Shown here in pieces: positions 1 through 12,720 of a DNA stretch of 64,000 nucleotides. Location of the stretch: the NCBI GenBank assembly GCA_017871115.1, contig JAFCIZ010000002.1, positions 620,001 through 684,000 on the forward strand. Direction: 5' to 3'. Each line of letters starts with the position of its first letter. The stretch's first letter is position 1. The translations under genes and the position numbers were made by a program. The DNA comes from Cunninghamella blakesleeana (Eukaryota; Mucoromycota; Mucoromycetes; Mucorales; Cunninghamellaceae). The notes beneath the pieces were generated by a model. It had not been told where the DNA came from. It worked only from the letters and a program-made list of their open reading frames with translations, and searched no databases.

Positions 1-934
1 TCTAATAAGATGAGGTGCAGGAGTTGATTGACTTGGTTTTGGTTTTGCTATAGGTGCTGATTTATTATTGTTATTATTATTATTATTATTAGGAAGTCGA
101 TACCAATCATCATCTTCTTTATCGTCCTCTTCCATATCATAGCCTTGTTTTTCAAGACGAGATTGTTCTGTATAAAATTCCAGTGCTTCTAATACAGCTT
201 GAGGATTTTTTGCAGCGTCTTCAGGAGTAATTTTTGATCCTTTTAGTAATACATTCCATTTATCAGGCAATCCCTAAAATAAGAATAATAAGAATAATAA
301 TAATAATCATATTTTAACATTCATTGAAAAAAAAAAAAGGATTATATATATATATACATATTAATTATTAAATATTTTTTTTTTTTTTGAACTTACGGTA
401 AAGGCACCAGTGACAGGATCAAAACCGACATGAATTTTATGTTCGAAATCTGTAGGACCAGAAGCACCCAAAGGAGATAACTATGAAAAAAATATATGAG
501 AATGTATATAAATATATATAAATATATATATATATATATCCATTGAAAAACATCATTCTTCTTTTTCTTACATTATATATTTCATCCATCCAAGAATATA
601 ACTCTTCGTCATTTCTACAAGCAATGTATATTTTTTTTTTTTGTGTTTCCAATTCAAAACAATGAGATTTAAGTTCGGATCGATTTACAGCTTCTACCAT
701 TTTTAATGCTACCATGGCAACACATTGTCCGAGATGCTATTAAAAATGATAATAAAAACATAAATAAAGATATTTCCTCTTTAAATTATTACAATATTAT
801 CTTCTTACTTCGCTTCGATGAATAGTTAAGCACTGTTCTCTTAATACTAAATACCGCTTTGACCATATCCAAGCTCTTAAACCTTCTTCTTTTACATGAA
901 CAAACCCATCTTTTTTAACTGTATCTAAAGCCAT
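1..934 (-). CDS. Cla4-like p21-activated kinase, 5' part (PH + CRIB)
   Basis: Partial gene running off the left edge. Exons read 934-809, 736-572, 480-397 and 273-1, with GTAAG donors. The start is the ATG at 934 (MALDTVKKDGFVHVKEE). The N-terminus is a PH domain (residues about 8-100; motifs KRYLVLREQCLTIHRSE and YSWMDEIYN). A CRIB/PBD motif follows: SGPTDFEHKIHVGFDPVTG then FTGLPDKW, the Cdc42/Rac-binding signature. PH followed by CRIB is the layout of the Cla4/Skm1 subgroup of Ste20/PAK kinases, which control polarity and cytokinesis at the membrane; the kinase domain should lie outside the window. An Asn run (positions 64-93) and acidic residues follow the CRIB. Seen: PH and CRIB. Inferred: kinase identity. 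Confidence 0.9.
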
Positions 935-2177
935 ATTCCTTTTCTTTCTACTGCAACCGAGTTGAATACATAGATACATAAAGAAGGTAGAGTTGAATAT
1001 CAAAACTGTTTTTGAATACTGTTCTATATATATATGTTATCATTTACCTAAACTTGTTAATGTATGTTGTATGTAATATGTATTATTGTTATTATTGCTA
1101 TTATTATTGCTATTATTATAATTTTTGATTTATAAAATATATACAAAATTGAATAAAGAGTAAAAAGGAAAGAGAGATGTAATATAAAATACAAAAACTA
1201 AATAAATAAAGTAATAATAAAAAGTTCACTTCTGAAACTAATTATTTATTCAAATCTCAAAAAGATAAATATGGAAAGGAGGAGTGAGAGATGAGCGAAT
1301 ATGAAAAAAAGTAAAAAGAAAGGAGAAAAGAAGAAGAAGAAAAAAATAAAAACAAATAATAAAATAGTCTTATTCCTTAATATTGTTATTATTTAGTACG
1401 CGTATAAAAAAAAAGAGGGGAAAAAAAGGGAATGAAATAGGAAATTAGAATTTTTTATTTTTTTATACCCTATTTTAGCATAAAATGATCATTTTTTTTA
1501 TATACCCCGACCGGATAGCAATTTCGTTCCAACCGATATAAAAAAACAATAAATGAGAAAAGCAATAATAAAGTAATAATAAAATAATAATGATTTAATA
1601 ATAAGGTAATAATAATAATAATGAGTATACACGAGTGACGGGATCTAGTGTAACCTATGGAACAAAGTTGGCAGCTGTTGACATAATAATAAAAATGTAA
1701 GGTTCCACGTGGTTAAACTATGGTATATGTATATAAAAGATATGATATAATTAAAAAAAAACTACAGCAACAAATATTTAATCAATAGATTTAAGCAAGA
1801 GAGTTATGGGCATTTTTATGTATAATAATAATAATAAAGGTAAGGTATGACTTTTTTTTTTATATAAAAAAGGATGCTCCGTTTAAGAATACATATGTAT
1901 ATATTTATAAATGTATATATTTATAAATGTATATATCCTCGATCTATTTTGCTTAGCTTACATAGATAAATATATATGATACGTAGATGCAGGAGGTTAT
2001 TTAGGCGGGTTCTTGGTTATATTCATATTTTCCCTCGTTCTTTCTCTCTTTTTTATACATCGACTACATAAATATATGTATATATACATGTATATGTATA
2101 TGTATATGTATATATGTATATATGTGTATATATATACTATATTTTTTAATCAACGAACGTCGATAAACTTTTGATGT

Positions 2178-2209
<32 letters not shown>

Positions 2210-3363
2210 TAGGGCAAAAAACATCCAACTTTTTTATTTTTTATTATTAGGATCTTCACCGTGTGTGTTACCTTTATTTACTTTTTAGGGGGAAGAGTGG
2301 TGACAGCAAAACAAAGAAAAAAAAAAAAGTAAGGCAAATAAATAAATAAATAAAAGAAGAAGAGGAAGAGAGGGAAATATATAAATAATACTAACTTTAA
2401 TAGCTGATGTAAAAAAAAAAAGTTATATCATGTCCGTTAAAAAAAAAAAAAGCTGCACACTGACTAAACACGCATGTTGAAAAAGAGATTATTTTGGCCC
2501 GGATTTCAATCACAGCAAAGATTATAAAATATTCATCGATTCCCCTTTTTAACTAACCTCCCCATCTATTTAGTATGAAGTAAATAGCTTTTATTTATTT
2601 AGATTTATAATAATAATAATAATAATAATGTTATTATTATTATTTATTATTATTTATTTATTAAGTGGTAATAACAATATAAATCCTGGCCAGCTTTTTT
2701 TTTTTATATATTATTTCACATCCCCCCCCCCTCTTTTTATTTTTAGGCGTGCATAATTATAACTACTTTACATCAAATGATATATATTGATTGGTTAAGA
2801 ACCATAGTCGGAAAGTGAAAACTAAGTATTTTCCCTCTTTCAACTTTTTTTTTTTTTTTTTTGTGTTCCCTCTCTTTTTTCCTTTTATTTTCATTTTCAT
2901 TTTTTTTTTTTTTTTTTACGTATAGCATTTTTTTTTTTTCCTTTTCCTTTTCTTAATTTAATTTATATTCATATATTTATTCATTTATATTTATATAAAT
3001 ATATATATTTTATATATATATATATATTTTATAGTCATTATATAGTGTTTATTTTTTTTTTTTTTTGTTTTTGCTTTTTCTTTGTATAATTTATTAATTA
3101 CCCTTTGTATAACAGTATCTGTCTATACTTTTTATTTATTTATTTATTATTTATATATATATATATATATATCACTTTTTTTATACATATTAAAAAAAAA
3201 TTATTAAAAACTCATCCAAAAAAAAGAAAAAGTCAACTTCAATCTTTATAATTCTCAATCAATATTATCATCTTTATTTTATTTGCAACCTATTTTATAT
3301 AAAAGTTCATTCTCTAAAATATATAAAAATATAAATATATATATATTCTATATATATATTTAA
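935..3363. other. Divergent intergenic region, CLA4-like / STE12
   Basis: No gene is visible in 2.4 kb. It is extremely AT-rich, with TA and ATGTATAT tracts (1905-1935, 2070-2135), an A26 run at 2184-2209 and T-rich tracts from 2840 to 3080 leading to the Ste12 start. A perfect CCACGTGG palindrome (E-box core) lies at 1705-1712, and a small GC-richer island at about 1505-1535. It probably holds the promoters of both genes. Confidence 0.6.
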
Positions 3364-6300
3364 ATGACAGCTTTTGATATCATGTCACCTAAAACGGATT
3401 CAACTATGAATATAGCAACTAGTGCTACAACCAGTCCTAATTCAACAGAAAATAGCAACAATAGTAGCAACAACTATGGAATGCCAAAACCAACAAATGA
3501 AAATGAACCAACGCGGTTAGCTTTAATAGATGATTTAAAATTATTTTTAGCTACTGCAGCAGAAAAATGGGATCATAATTCAACTGAACCTTTGCAACGG
3601 TTTCAATTGGCTACAGGTGAAGCTATCTCCTGTGTATTATGGAATAACCTTTATTTTATTACTGGAACTGATATTGTTCGTTCTTTAACGTTTCGTTTTA
3701 ATGCCTTTGGAAGACCTATCACCAATGCTAAAAAATTTGAAGAAGGAATCTTTAGTGATTTACGAAATTTAAAGCCTGGCGTGGATGCAAGATTAGAAGA
3801 ACCTAAATCGGATTTATTGGACATGCTTTATAAAAACAACTGTATCCGTACTCAAAAGAAACAAAAAGTCTTCTATTGGTATTCCGTACCTCATGATCGC
3901 CTCTTCTTGGATGCTTTGGAGCGCGATTTGAAAAGAGAAAAAATGGGTTGTGAACCCACTACAAAGGCTGTAGCCGAACCGGCTCTTTCTACTACTTTGG
4001 ATACTACTCAAGAGTTATTTGATCAACTACGTAAAAATATGTCTCTTACAGCTGCTGCTAATGCTCATGCTTTAGAAGAAGAAGTAAATGCTACACGTAT
4101 TTCTTTAGGTAGGATGATGATGATAATTTATTTATTTATTTATTTATTTTTTTTAAAAAAAAAAAATGGTATCATAATTTTTATTACTCTTTTATTTATT
4201 TTTTATTTTTCTTTATTTTTTATTACATGTATATGTATATATAAATAGATACTCAACTTTCACCTAAATTATCTACTTCTTCAACAAGTAGTACCCGTAG
4301 ATTATCTAATACATCCAATCCTGACAATAATAATAATAATAATAATAATAGTAATAGTGGTAATCCAGCATTAATTCATTCTACACTTGCTGAACGTGCC
4401 CAAAATCGACGATCTCGCGTTCACTCTGTTCCTTCTGATTTTGGTCAAGAACAACAACATCAACTCCAACAACAACTATTGCTTCAGCAAAGAAAACAAC
4501 AACGCCAACAATATCGATTAAGTCATGGATCTTATTTTAGTAATCTTTCTCATTCTTCTTCACCAATGATGAAAGGCCGTCAACGTGGATCATCTACTTC
4601 TTCTCAAGAAAGTTTAATCGATGGCGTACATCAATTAGATATTGCTCCTACATCAAGCCATGGTCATGGACATCGACATGGTCATACTTGTTCTCGTCAT
4701 CAACATAAACATCAACAGCATCTCCAAAGACAACAACAACAACAACAACAACAAGCATTATCTAAAAAGAATGTTTTACCTTCAAAATCGTTGGATTCTA
4801 ATACTTTAAAAAAAACTAAATCGATTTTTGGTAATCTTCCTTTATTTGATGGATCACCTACTTATAAGCAACGTAGACGTAGAGCAGCTTCTGTTAATAC
4901 TTCCGCTCAACAACAACAGCAACAACAACAACAACAACAAGGAGTTGCATCAACAGTATCATCATCAGTTGGAGGTGGGGGTCCTGATAGAATTCGTCGT
5001 CAAACGAATGCTCACTCTCGTACTGCATCCATTACATCACCTACTTCGCCTACTTCACCTATTTCTACTATTAATCCTACTAATACAATGAATAATAATG
5101 CGACTATGATGAATGTTGATAATAATAATAATATTAATGCAACAACTGCAATGATGAGTAATAATAATGCTAATAGTATGATTATGAACTCTCATTCAAT
5201 GCAACCTCCAGCAAGTCGATTAGCTTTAGCAGCCATGTCAGCTGGATATGGAAACAGATCTACTTCTGTTCAACAAAGACAAAGATTGAGTTACCCACCT
5301 GCTTTTCATCCTGCTTCTTCACCACCTATGTCGACTAATTTAAATCAAAAGCAAATGATATCTCCTTCATCTACTACTACTATGACAACTCCTCCCTCAT
5401 CTGCTAACCAAATTTACATGCAACAACAACAACATGATCATTTAATGATGATGCATTCATGGGCAGATATGGTGGATCCAACTCATTTTTCTGATTTGGA
5501 TCAACATCATCAACATAAAGATCATTTAATGACAACAACAACTATGTATCCACCTGCACCTCCTTCTACTTCATCTTCCTCTACTCATTTATCATCTCCA
5601 CCATCATCCTCCTTATTTATGTGTCATTATTGCGGAAAGCATTTTCAAACCATAGATGTTTTAGATCAACATCGAAAATTACATGAAAATGGATTACAAC
5701 AGGACGATTTTATGATTAAAGATGAAACGGACGATGATAATGAACACTATCCTTATTCTTATCAACCTACTGCCACTACATCTAATTCTTTTTATCAAAC
5801 AAATCATATGAATTCATCCCACCCCCATTCATTTTCTCACCATCATCAACAAGGAAATAATTCCTCAACAACACCTCATCATATGTTTCATCATCAACAA
5901 CAACAACAATCCTCCCCTACTACTTCCTTAAATGGTGATAATAGCAATACCAATGAATATATTCATTCACCATCCTCTACGTCTTCCTCTACTCATCATC
6001 ATCTTCAAGATATTAAAACAAATTATTATTATCAACAACAACACGAACAAGAAATGATGGGTATGCTAAGTCCTGTGGAAGATATGGATATGGATTTAAA
6101 AGAAATGATTTCACCTACAACACATTGTAGTCAACAACAGCAATCATTTATAGGTTATGCATCACCAGAGCAATCAGATCATGGGTTAACACCTTTACCT
6201 ACCACTTCTATAAACGGAGGAGGCGAAGGAATTAATTCACCTACTAGCCATTTATCTACAAATGATTTCATGTTATCATATGTATCACCTCCTTCATCTC

Positions 6301-6692
6301 ATCATCAAGGACAAATAAATAATAATAATAGTGGATTATTACTTGAAGATGAATTATGTAGTACTTCGTCTACATCCTCTCCTTCTTCTATACTTCATTA
6401 TCATCATTATCCCACACCTACGTCTACTTCTTCTCAACAACAACATTATTATGATTTAATGCAACCATTAACCATCCACCCTTCTCAACAACAACAACAA
6501 CAATCAGTTTTACTTTCGCCATTTAAACCTGACCTTTATCAACACCCTAATCATAATCATGTTTCACCCCAAGAAATGAAAGAGTTCTTACTAGCTTCAA
6601 GTCATCATCATCATCCAACTAGTTTTACTCCTAATTTCTATAATAATAATAATCAACAATACACTCCTTTAACAACAACAAATATTAATTAA
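3364..6692 (+). CDS. STE12: Ste12-like homeodomain-type transcription factor
   Basis: Two exons, 3364-4108 and 4249-6692, giving 1062 aa. The start ATG directly follows an in-frame TAA. Residues about 50-200 are a textbook STE domain: ISCVLWNNLYFITGTDIVRS, FGRPITNAKKFEEGIFSDL, NNCIRTQKKQKVFYWYSVPH and LFLDALERDLKREKMG. The rest is low-complexity Gln/Asn/Ser/His. One C2H2 finger lies near residues 706-728 (C-X2-C-X12-H-X3-H). Ste12 proteins are the nuclear targets of Fus3/Kss1-type MAPK cascades controlling mating, hyphal growth and host invasion. Filamentous-fungal orthologues usually carry two tandem C2H2 fingers; I see one, and it does not resemble the usual pair. A His-rich patch lies near residues 384-405. 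STE assignment is certain; the finger's role is unknown. Confidence 0.95.
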
Positions 6693-7506
6693 TTGATTAT
6701 TATTTTTTATGATACTTTCATTATTATTTTATATGAATTTTTTTTTTTTTTTTTTACTATTGACCATTTTTTATTATTATATGCATTATTTTTTTTTTAT
6801 AAGCTTTATTATTTATTCTATATGACTTTTTTATAACCTTTTTTAAGTTTATTATATTTGTTTGGCGCAATAATCCTCTTAAGTTATTTATTATTTATAT
6901 TCCTTTTTATTATTTATTTATTTATTTATATATTCCCCCTAATTTATGTGTTTTTTTTATATATATTTATTTATTTATACAATGCATTGGAATTTTACCC
7001 CCTTTTTTATAATTTATTTATTTTATTTATATATAACCATGGCAGTACTTAGTTCTTTATTATATATATATATATATTATATATATGTATATATATTTTT
7101 AATATATGACCCTAAAAATCTATTTTATTCTTTTTTAACTTATATCTTATAAATATCCCTATATAAATATCCCCTCTCATAAATATAAAATAAAAAATTA
7201 TATCTTATTAGTTTTTATAATCATTTACGTATTATAAGTTTTTCTTGAATCTTTTTTTTTATGATAGTAAAAAAATAAAATAAAAAAATCATTACCTTTA
7301 GATCCAAGACCTGGTCTTGTGATACAAATTATAGTTTCCAAATAAAGGGTATTTTTGTTCATATGTGTCTGTTTGCATTTTATTTCATTTTTATTCCCAT
7401 TTCATTTTTTTTTCTTCTCTCTCTTTTTAATACATGTTTTAAAAAACGTGACCTATATTATATATATCTCTTTTTTTTAAAAAAAAAAAAAAGAAAAGAA
7501 AATACA
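6693..7506 (+). other. Intergenic STE12 3' flank / amine oxidase promoter
   Basis: T-rich and TA-rich, with long T and TTTA runs; the apparent ORFs here are low-complexity Phe/Tyr/Ile and not genes. Just upstream of the next start codon lies a T-tract directly followed by an A-tract (about 7472-7491). Confidence 0.5.
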
Positions 7507-9683
7507 ATGAAAATGAAAATAATACTATTTTTACTTGTAATATTCTTTATCATCAAGGTGGATTTATTAAAACTCAGTGATCCTGATCGTAATGACAAGA
7601 ATGATCGAGGGAAAAGAATAAGAAGAACTAAAATTTGTATATTAGGGGCTGGAAGTTCTGGCATTGCTGCAGCAGTGACTTTACAAGAAAAATGGAAAGA
7701 AACGGATTTTTTATTAGTCGATGCTCAATCTTTTATTGGTGGAAGGGTACAGCATAAAGCTTTTGGTAAGAAAACAATTGAACTTGGTGCTAACTGGGTA
7801 AGTTAATAATAAAGATTGATAAAAAGGAATAATCATAATAAAAAAAAAGCTAGATAGTTAAATAGGTATATATTTTTTTTCTCACGATAAGCGATCTATT
7901 TTATTTTATTTTATTTTATTTTAAAAAAAAAGATATATGGAAAAGAAAACAATCCTATTTATGAATTAGCTATAAAGCATCAATTAAAAATGGTACCAAG
8001 TGACAAAAAAAATGTTGTTTATTTTGGTCAATCCCAGGGCCCCATTTCAAAAACAGAAGCACAAAATGTATCCACTTTATTTGATAAAACTATGGATGCT
8101 CTAGTTCAAATGGCTGGTAAAATTAAATTAAGTTAAATGGATATATATATATATATGATATTTTAAATTGTAGTATTTTTTTTTTAAAAAAAAAGGAATG
8201 ACAATGATTTAGGTGTACTTAATTTTTTTTAATTTAAATCTATTTTGATTTCATTTTGTTTCATTTTTTTTTTTTTTTTTTACCAAAAGATAAAAGAATT
8301 AAATTAGGTCAAGTGGATCTATCAACCAGAACCGCATTAAAATTACTAAATTGGAAACCAGATACTCCATTAAAAGCTGCTATTGAATATTTTGGTATCA
8401 ATTGGGAATTTGCTGAAACGGCAGAAGTGGCAAGTATGGAATATGCCTCAGGTATTGGTACCTCTATATCGTCCAACCCTACCAATTACTTTATTGTTGA
8501 TCCAAATGGGTTTAATTCTATATTTAAAAAAGAAGCTGGTCGGATATTACATGAAGATGATGATAGATTATTATTAAATACAGTGGTTACTGAAGTAAAT
8601 TATGATAACGATAGTGATAATGACCTTGTAACTATTTTAACCGAGGATGGAACGACTATTATTGCGGATATTGTGATTTGTACCTTTTCGTAAGAAGATA
8701 ATGAGTTAAATTATATATATATATAATTGATAATGTTGATAAAAGATAATAAATTGTTATTTTATAATTTTATATATTTATAGATTGGGTGTATTACAAA
8801 ATCAAGAATTAGTTAAATTTAAACCTGAATTTCCATTATGGAAACAAGAATCATTAAATGCATTTCATATGGCGACATATACTAAAATATTTGTTAAATT
8901 TGAAGAAAAATTTTGGAATGATTGGGAGGTAAAAAAGAAAAAAGAAAAAATAGCAAATTAGGTGTTTTTAAGTTTTTTTAATTATTTTACTTTCTTAATA
9001 TATACATATGTACTATCTAGTTTGCTTTATTTGCTAGTAATAATACAAAACATGGAGATGATTATACTGTATGGCAAGCTTTAAAAGGAAACGGTTATGA
9101 AGAAGATGAAAATATATTACTTGTCACTACAACCTATAAAGAATCAGAAAAAATTGAAAACAAAAATAAAGAATTAGTCAAACAAGAAATTTTTCAAACA
9201 TTAAAATACATGTATCCACATATAAAAAACACCACTCTTTTATTTCCTATCGACATTATAATACCAATATGGAAGAACCACCCGTACTTTCACGGTTCTT
9301 ATTCGAATTGGCCAATAGGGATGAACATCCAACATCATGATAACATAAGAGCACCCTTACCTGTACCTACATCATCTCCATCATCAAAAATTCCAAGATT
9401 ATGGTTTAGTGGCGAGGCATATAGCCGTCAATATTATGGTTATTTACATGGTAGTTATATTGAAGGTATAAATACAGCCGATACTATTGCAAATTGCTTT
9501 TTAAAAGAAAAGGATTCTGAATGCCTACCTTATCTTTATCATCCAATTGTAACCGGTTGCTCCAATGATATGAATGCTAGTCAACGTAAATTATTATCTC
9601 TAAGATATCCATCCAATATTGTAAATCCATATGTTGACTTGAACCATCAAAAGTTGCAGTTTTCATTTTCAACTCACCCTTAA
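7507..9683 (+). CDS. Secreted FAD-dependent polyamine/flavin amine oxidase
   Basis: Five exons (7507-7797, 7933-8116, 8290-8689, 8784-8928, 9021-9683), 560 aa. The chosen ATG begins a hydrophobic signal-like N-terminus (MKMKIILFLLVIFFIIK). Then comes the Rossmann FAD motif GAGSSG (residues 47-52), the downstream IGGRV, ELGANWIYG, and the C-terminal FAD signature FSGEAYSRQYYGYLHGSY. These mark the polyamine oxidase/Fms1/PAO family, which oxidises spermine, spermidine or acetylated forms and releases H2O2. Length is near the family norm of roughly 500-550. The leader points to secretion or the ER, unlike cytosolic Fms1. Exact substrate cannot be read from sequence. A longer in-frame start at 7363 exists but crosses homopolymers and would hide the leader. 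Confidence 0.9.
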
Positions 9684-9885
9684 ATACATACATATGTATA
9701 TGATCATTCATTAAAAAAATAAAAATAAAGAATATAATGTAGTGGTAAAATTTAAGGAAGAGGAATTGATAATAGAAATGTATATATGTGTAAAATGGTA
9801 ATATAACTCTATACGTATTGTTTATTATATATATTAATTATACTATAAAAAGAAATAAAAACCCTTTTATATATATTATTTTGTT

Positions 9886-11771
9886 TTATATTTTTGATGC
9901 AGGTTTGTTTTCTAATACAATACGATATCTTGGTTTGCCTTCACGGAAATCTTTAATAGCCAAAGGTGCTTCAGACATATTATATCTAGAATAATAATTA
10001 TAATAATGATAAAAAAATAATAAAGTTGATCAGTATTTTATTTATAAAGCATATTCCTTTATCTTTTTCACTTCATTTCACTCCTTTTTTTATTATTTAA
10101 TGTTATCTTTTTACTTATTAATCCAAGGTTTCACTTGATGCTTATCAGCAAATTCCAACATTTCTTCAATTTCTTTGGGAGATCCCAGCATGGAAGCACA
10201 GAATCTGACTTGTTTACTAACTAATAATCCAGCAGGAATACCAGAAATAGGACCATCAGGAAGTGCCACCAATATAAATACACCATTAGGTTTTAATAAA
10301 CTTAAGTATGCTTTCCAATCAAAAGGTTCATGATAGGCGCAACAAATAATATGTGATAATGAGCTTCTAAATTTTTTCAATTCTTGTTTATTGGATGTCA
10401 CTACATAATCCGTAGCGCCTAGACTTTGAGCATCTTGACGCTTTTTATCGGAATGAGATAATGCAACTACTTTGGTAGCCCTAATAAATGATTAATAAAG
10501 TACAATTTTTCATATTAATATTTTAGTAAATATATATATATATATATATATATATTGCTGCTATTTCATATTTACCCCATGGCCATTGAAAACATTAAGG
10601 CAAAGTGGCCTAATCCACCAATACCAATCACACCTACTTGACTACCAGCTTGAACTTCATAACGTTTTAATGGCGAATAGGTAGTAATTCCTGCACAAAA
10701 AAAAGTAGCTGCTGTTTGATTGGTCATATGATCAGGAATTTTAAAGACAAAGTGTTGATTCCCTCTCCATTTATTTGCATAGCCACCATAGGTCTTTTCT
10801 CCATTGTACCATTTAGAATTATAAGTACCTATCTAATAAATAGATAGATATGGTGAAGAATAATTATAAAAACATTAGCAACGTTATCACCTTCATCAAC
10901 ATTAATTATATGCATATGGCTTATATATTAATCTATTCATTATGGATTTATGTATATAATTTACCACTCTTTTTAAGCAAATATTTTCTTGATTAGATTT
11001 ACAGTTTTCGCATTCTAAGCAGCTTTCCACTTGTGCACCAACACCTTTTTTATTAAAAAAAAATAAAGGTATATATATTTGTTATCATACTCATAGCAAT
11101 AGAAATCAAAAAGAAAGTACTATTTTATATATTTGTATTTACCAATTCGATCGCCTACTTTGAACTTTGTAACATTAGCACCAACACGAGTGGCAACACC
11201 TACAATTTCATGCCCAACAACACAAGGATAATTTGTTGGCCTATATAAATATTTATATTAATATATATATACATAAATAATTATTCATACAATATAATAT
11301 ATACAAATATTTTACCCCCAACCTAATAAAATTAATAATAACAGTAATAAAAGGAATATGTTTATATGTTAGTATTTTTGTACTATATTATCTTTTTATT
11401 TTATTTTATCTCTAAACTTACCAGAATCTAAAGTATAAATATCAGAACCACATATACCTATATAATTATTACATATTAAAAATAAAAAAAAGTTAAATCA
11501 TATTATTACTGCTACTATTAGTGTTATTATTATATTCTAATTTCTTATTAAAACGTACCACAATGAGTAATATTCATTTCTACTGAATTATCGTCCCAAG
11601 TTTTTAAAGGCAAACTTCCCCATTGAAGAGGTGCGTCTATTGTATAAAGAAAAAAAATTATGAGTTGTGATATTTATATATATATATATTTATATATTTT
11701 TCACTTTTATATAGGTATAATTTAGTACCTTTTCCAGTACAAATCCAACCATTAAAAGTATCAGTGCTCAT
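9886..11771 (-). CDS. Zinc-dependent alcohol dehydrogenase (cinnamyl-ADH / Adh6-7 type)
   Basis: Nine exons: 11771-11729, 11636-11559, 11457-11422, 11322-11316, 11240-11143, 11044-10965, 10832-10576, 10480-10115, 9985-9886; 354 aa, typical for the family. Catalytic zinc region [10 protein letters not shown], then [10 protein letters not shown]; structural zinc loop with four Cys ([15 protein letters not shown]); NAD(P)-binding [11 protein letters not shown]. It should reduce aldehydes with NADPH in the cytosol, as in yeast ADH6/ADH7. The fourth exon is only 7 nt, yet it is needed to keep frame and it supplies the Gly-Trp-Gly of the conserved SGWGPTNYPC stretch. 8 introns in a 1.07 kb coding sequence is high for this window. 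Convergent with the amine oxidase, 202 bp apart. Confidence 0.93.
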
Positions 11772-12720
11772 GTTATTAATTTTGACAGAATAATAAAAAG
11801 TGGATTAAAAAGAAAAAAAAAGAAAGAAAAAAAAATTGATCAATTTTTATTTTCCAAATTGGGCACAAAGTGATATTTTTTTTTAATCCGCTTTTTTTGT
11901 ACTTCGGGAGTGAACGACCACTATGGCCGTACTTATTTAAAAAATACATAATTTAATGTTATACTTTTTCTTTTTTTTAAAAAAATGTATATTTATAAAT
12001 ATATTGTAGAAGAAATAGCATAATATATATCATTTTTATCATTTTTTCATTCAGTTCTAGAATTTTTATTAGTTTAAAGGTTACAGCTTTGATAAAAATT
12101 ATTTAGTTCAAGTTCTTTAATTTTATTTCTGTGTGTGAATCTTGATTACAATTTTTTTTTCATTACTTTAAATATATCAGATACGTACTGTATAACTTTG
12201 TTTCAATTTTTTATTACCATTTCGTAGGAAAATATATAATTAAACCATGTATAAAAATCATCTATACTGAATTCTTTTTTATTTAAAATATAAAATATAT
12301 TTTTGAAAAGGATTAGATTGAATGGATTGAAATTATCAAAAGCTGACAATAAATTTATTTTAGTTAAAACGGCAAGTTCTATAGCCTACCGTCATTACCA
12401 AAGAGGAGTGGATAATTTGTGCGCCATTCAAAAAAAAAAAAAAAAATAGTCAAAATTAATGCGTACATTAATTTTAGGGTAGTAGATAATATATATTTAT
12501 TGTGTCGTTTATATAGTATTTTTATAAAAGATAAAGTTAAACCATATAAAAAAAATTCAGATATGCATAACTAATATGTGTGATAAATGTTTTATATTTT
12601 TATATATACATAAATAATATATATATATATATGTATATATATACAAAAAGGTTTATATATATATTTATATAAATTAAAAATATATTATAAAATGAAAATA
12701 CCAACTTGCAATAAAATTAA
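11772..12720. other. Intergenic region between ADH and F-box-like gene
   Basis: No coding sequence seen. The ADH-proximal part has a GC-richer block at about 11903-11930 with CGGGAG and ATGGCCG motifs, likely promoter. A T8A7 tract lies at 11971-11985 and TA microsatellites at 12600-12670 near the 3' end of the next gene. Confidence 0.45.

Noticed and set aside
2060..2140. ATGTATATATGTATAT tract as replication origin or telomere-like repeat
   Set aside because: Ordinary TA/TG microsatellite; nothing specific.
6858..7152. Hydrophobic Ile/Phe/Tyr ORFs
   Set aside because: Pure low-complexity TTT/TAT sequence of 3' flank; no start context or homology.
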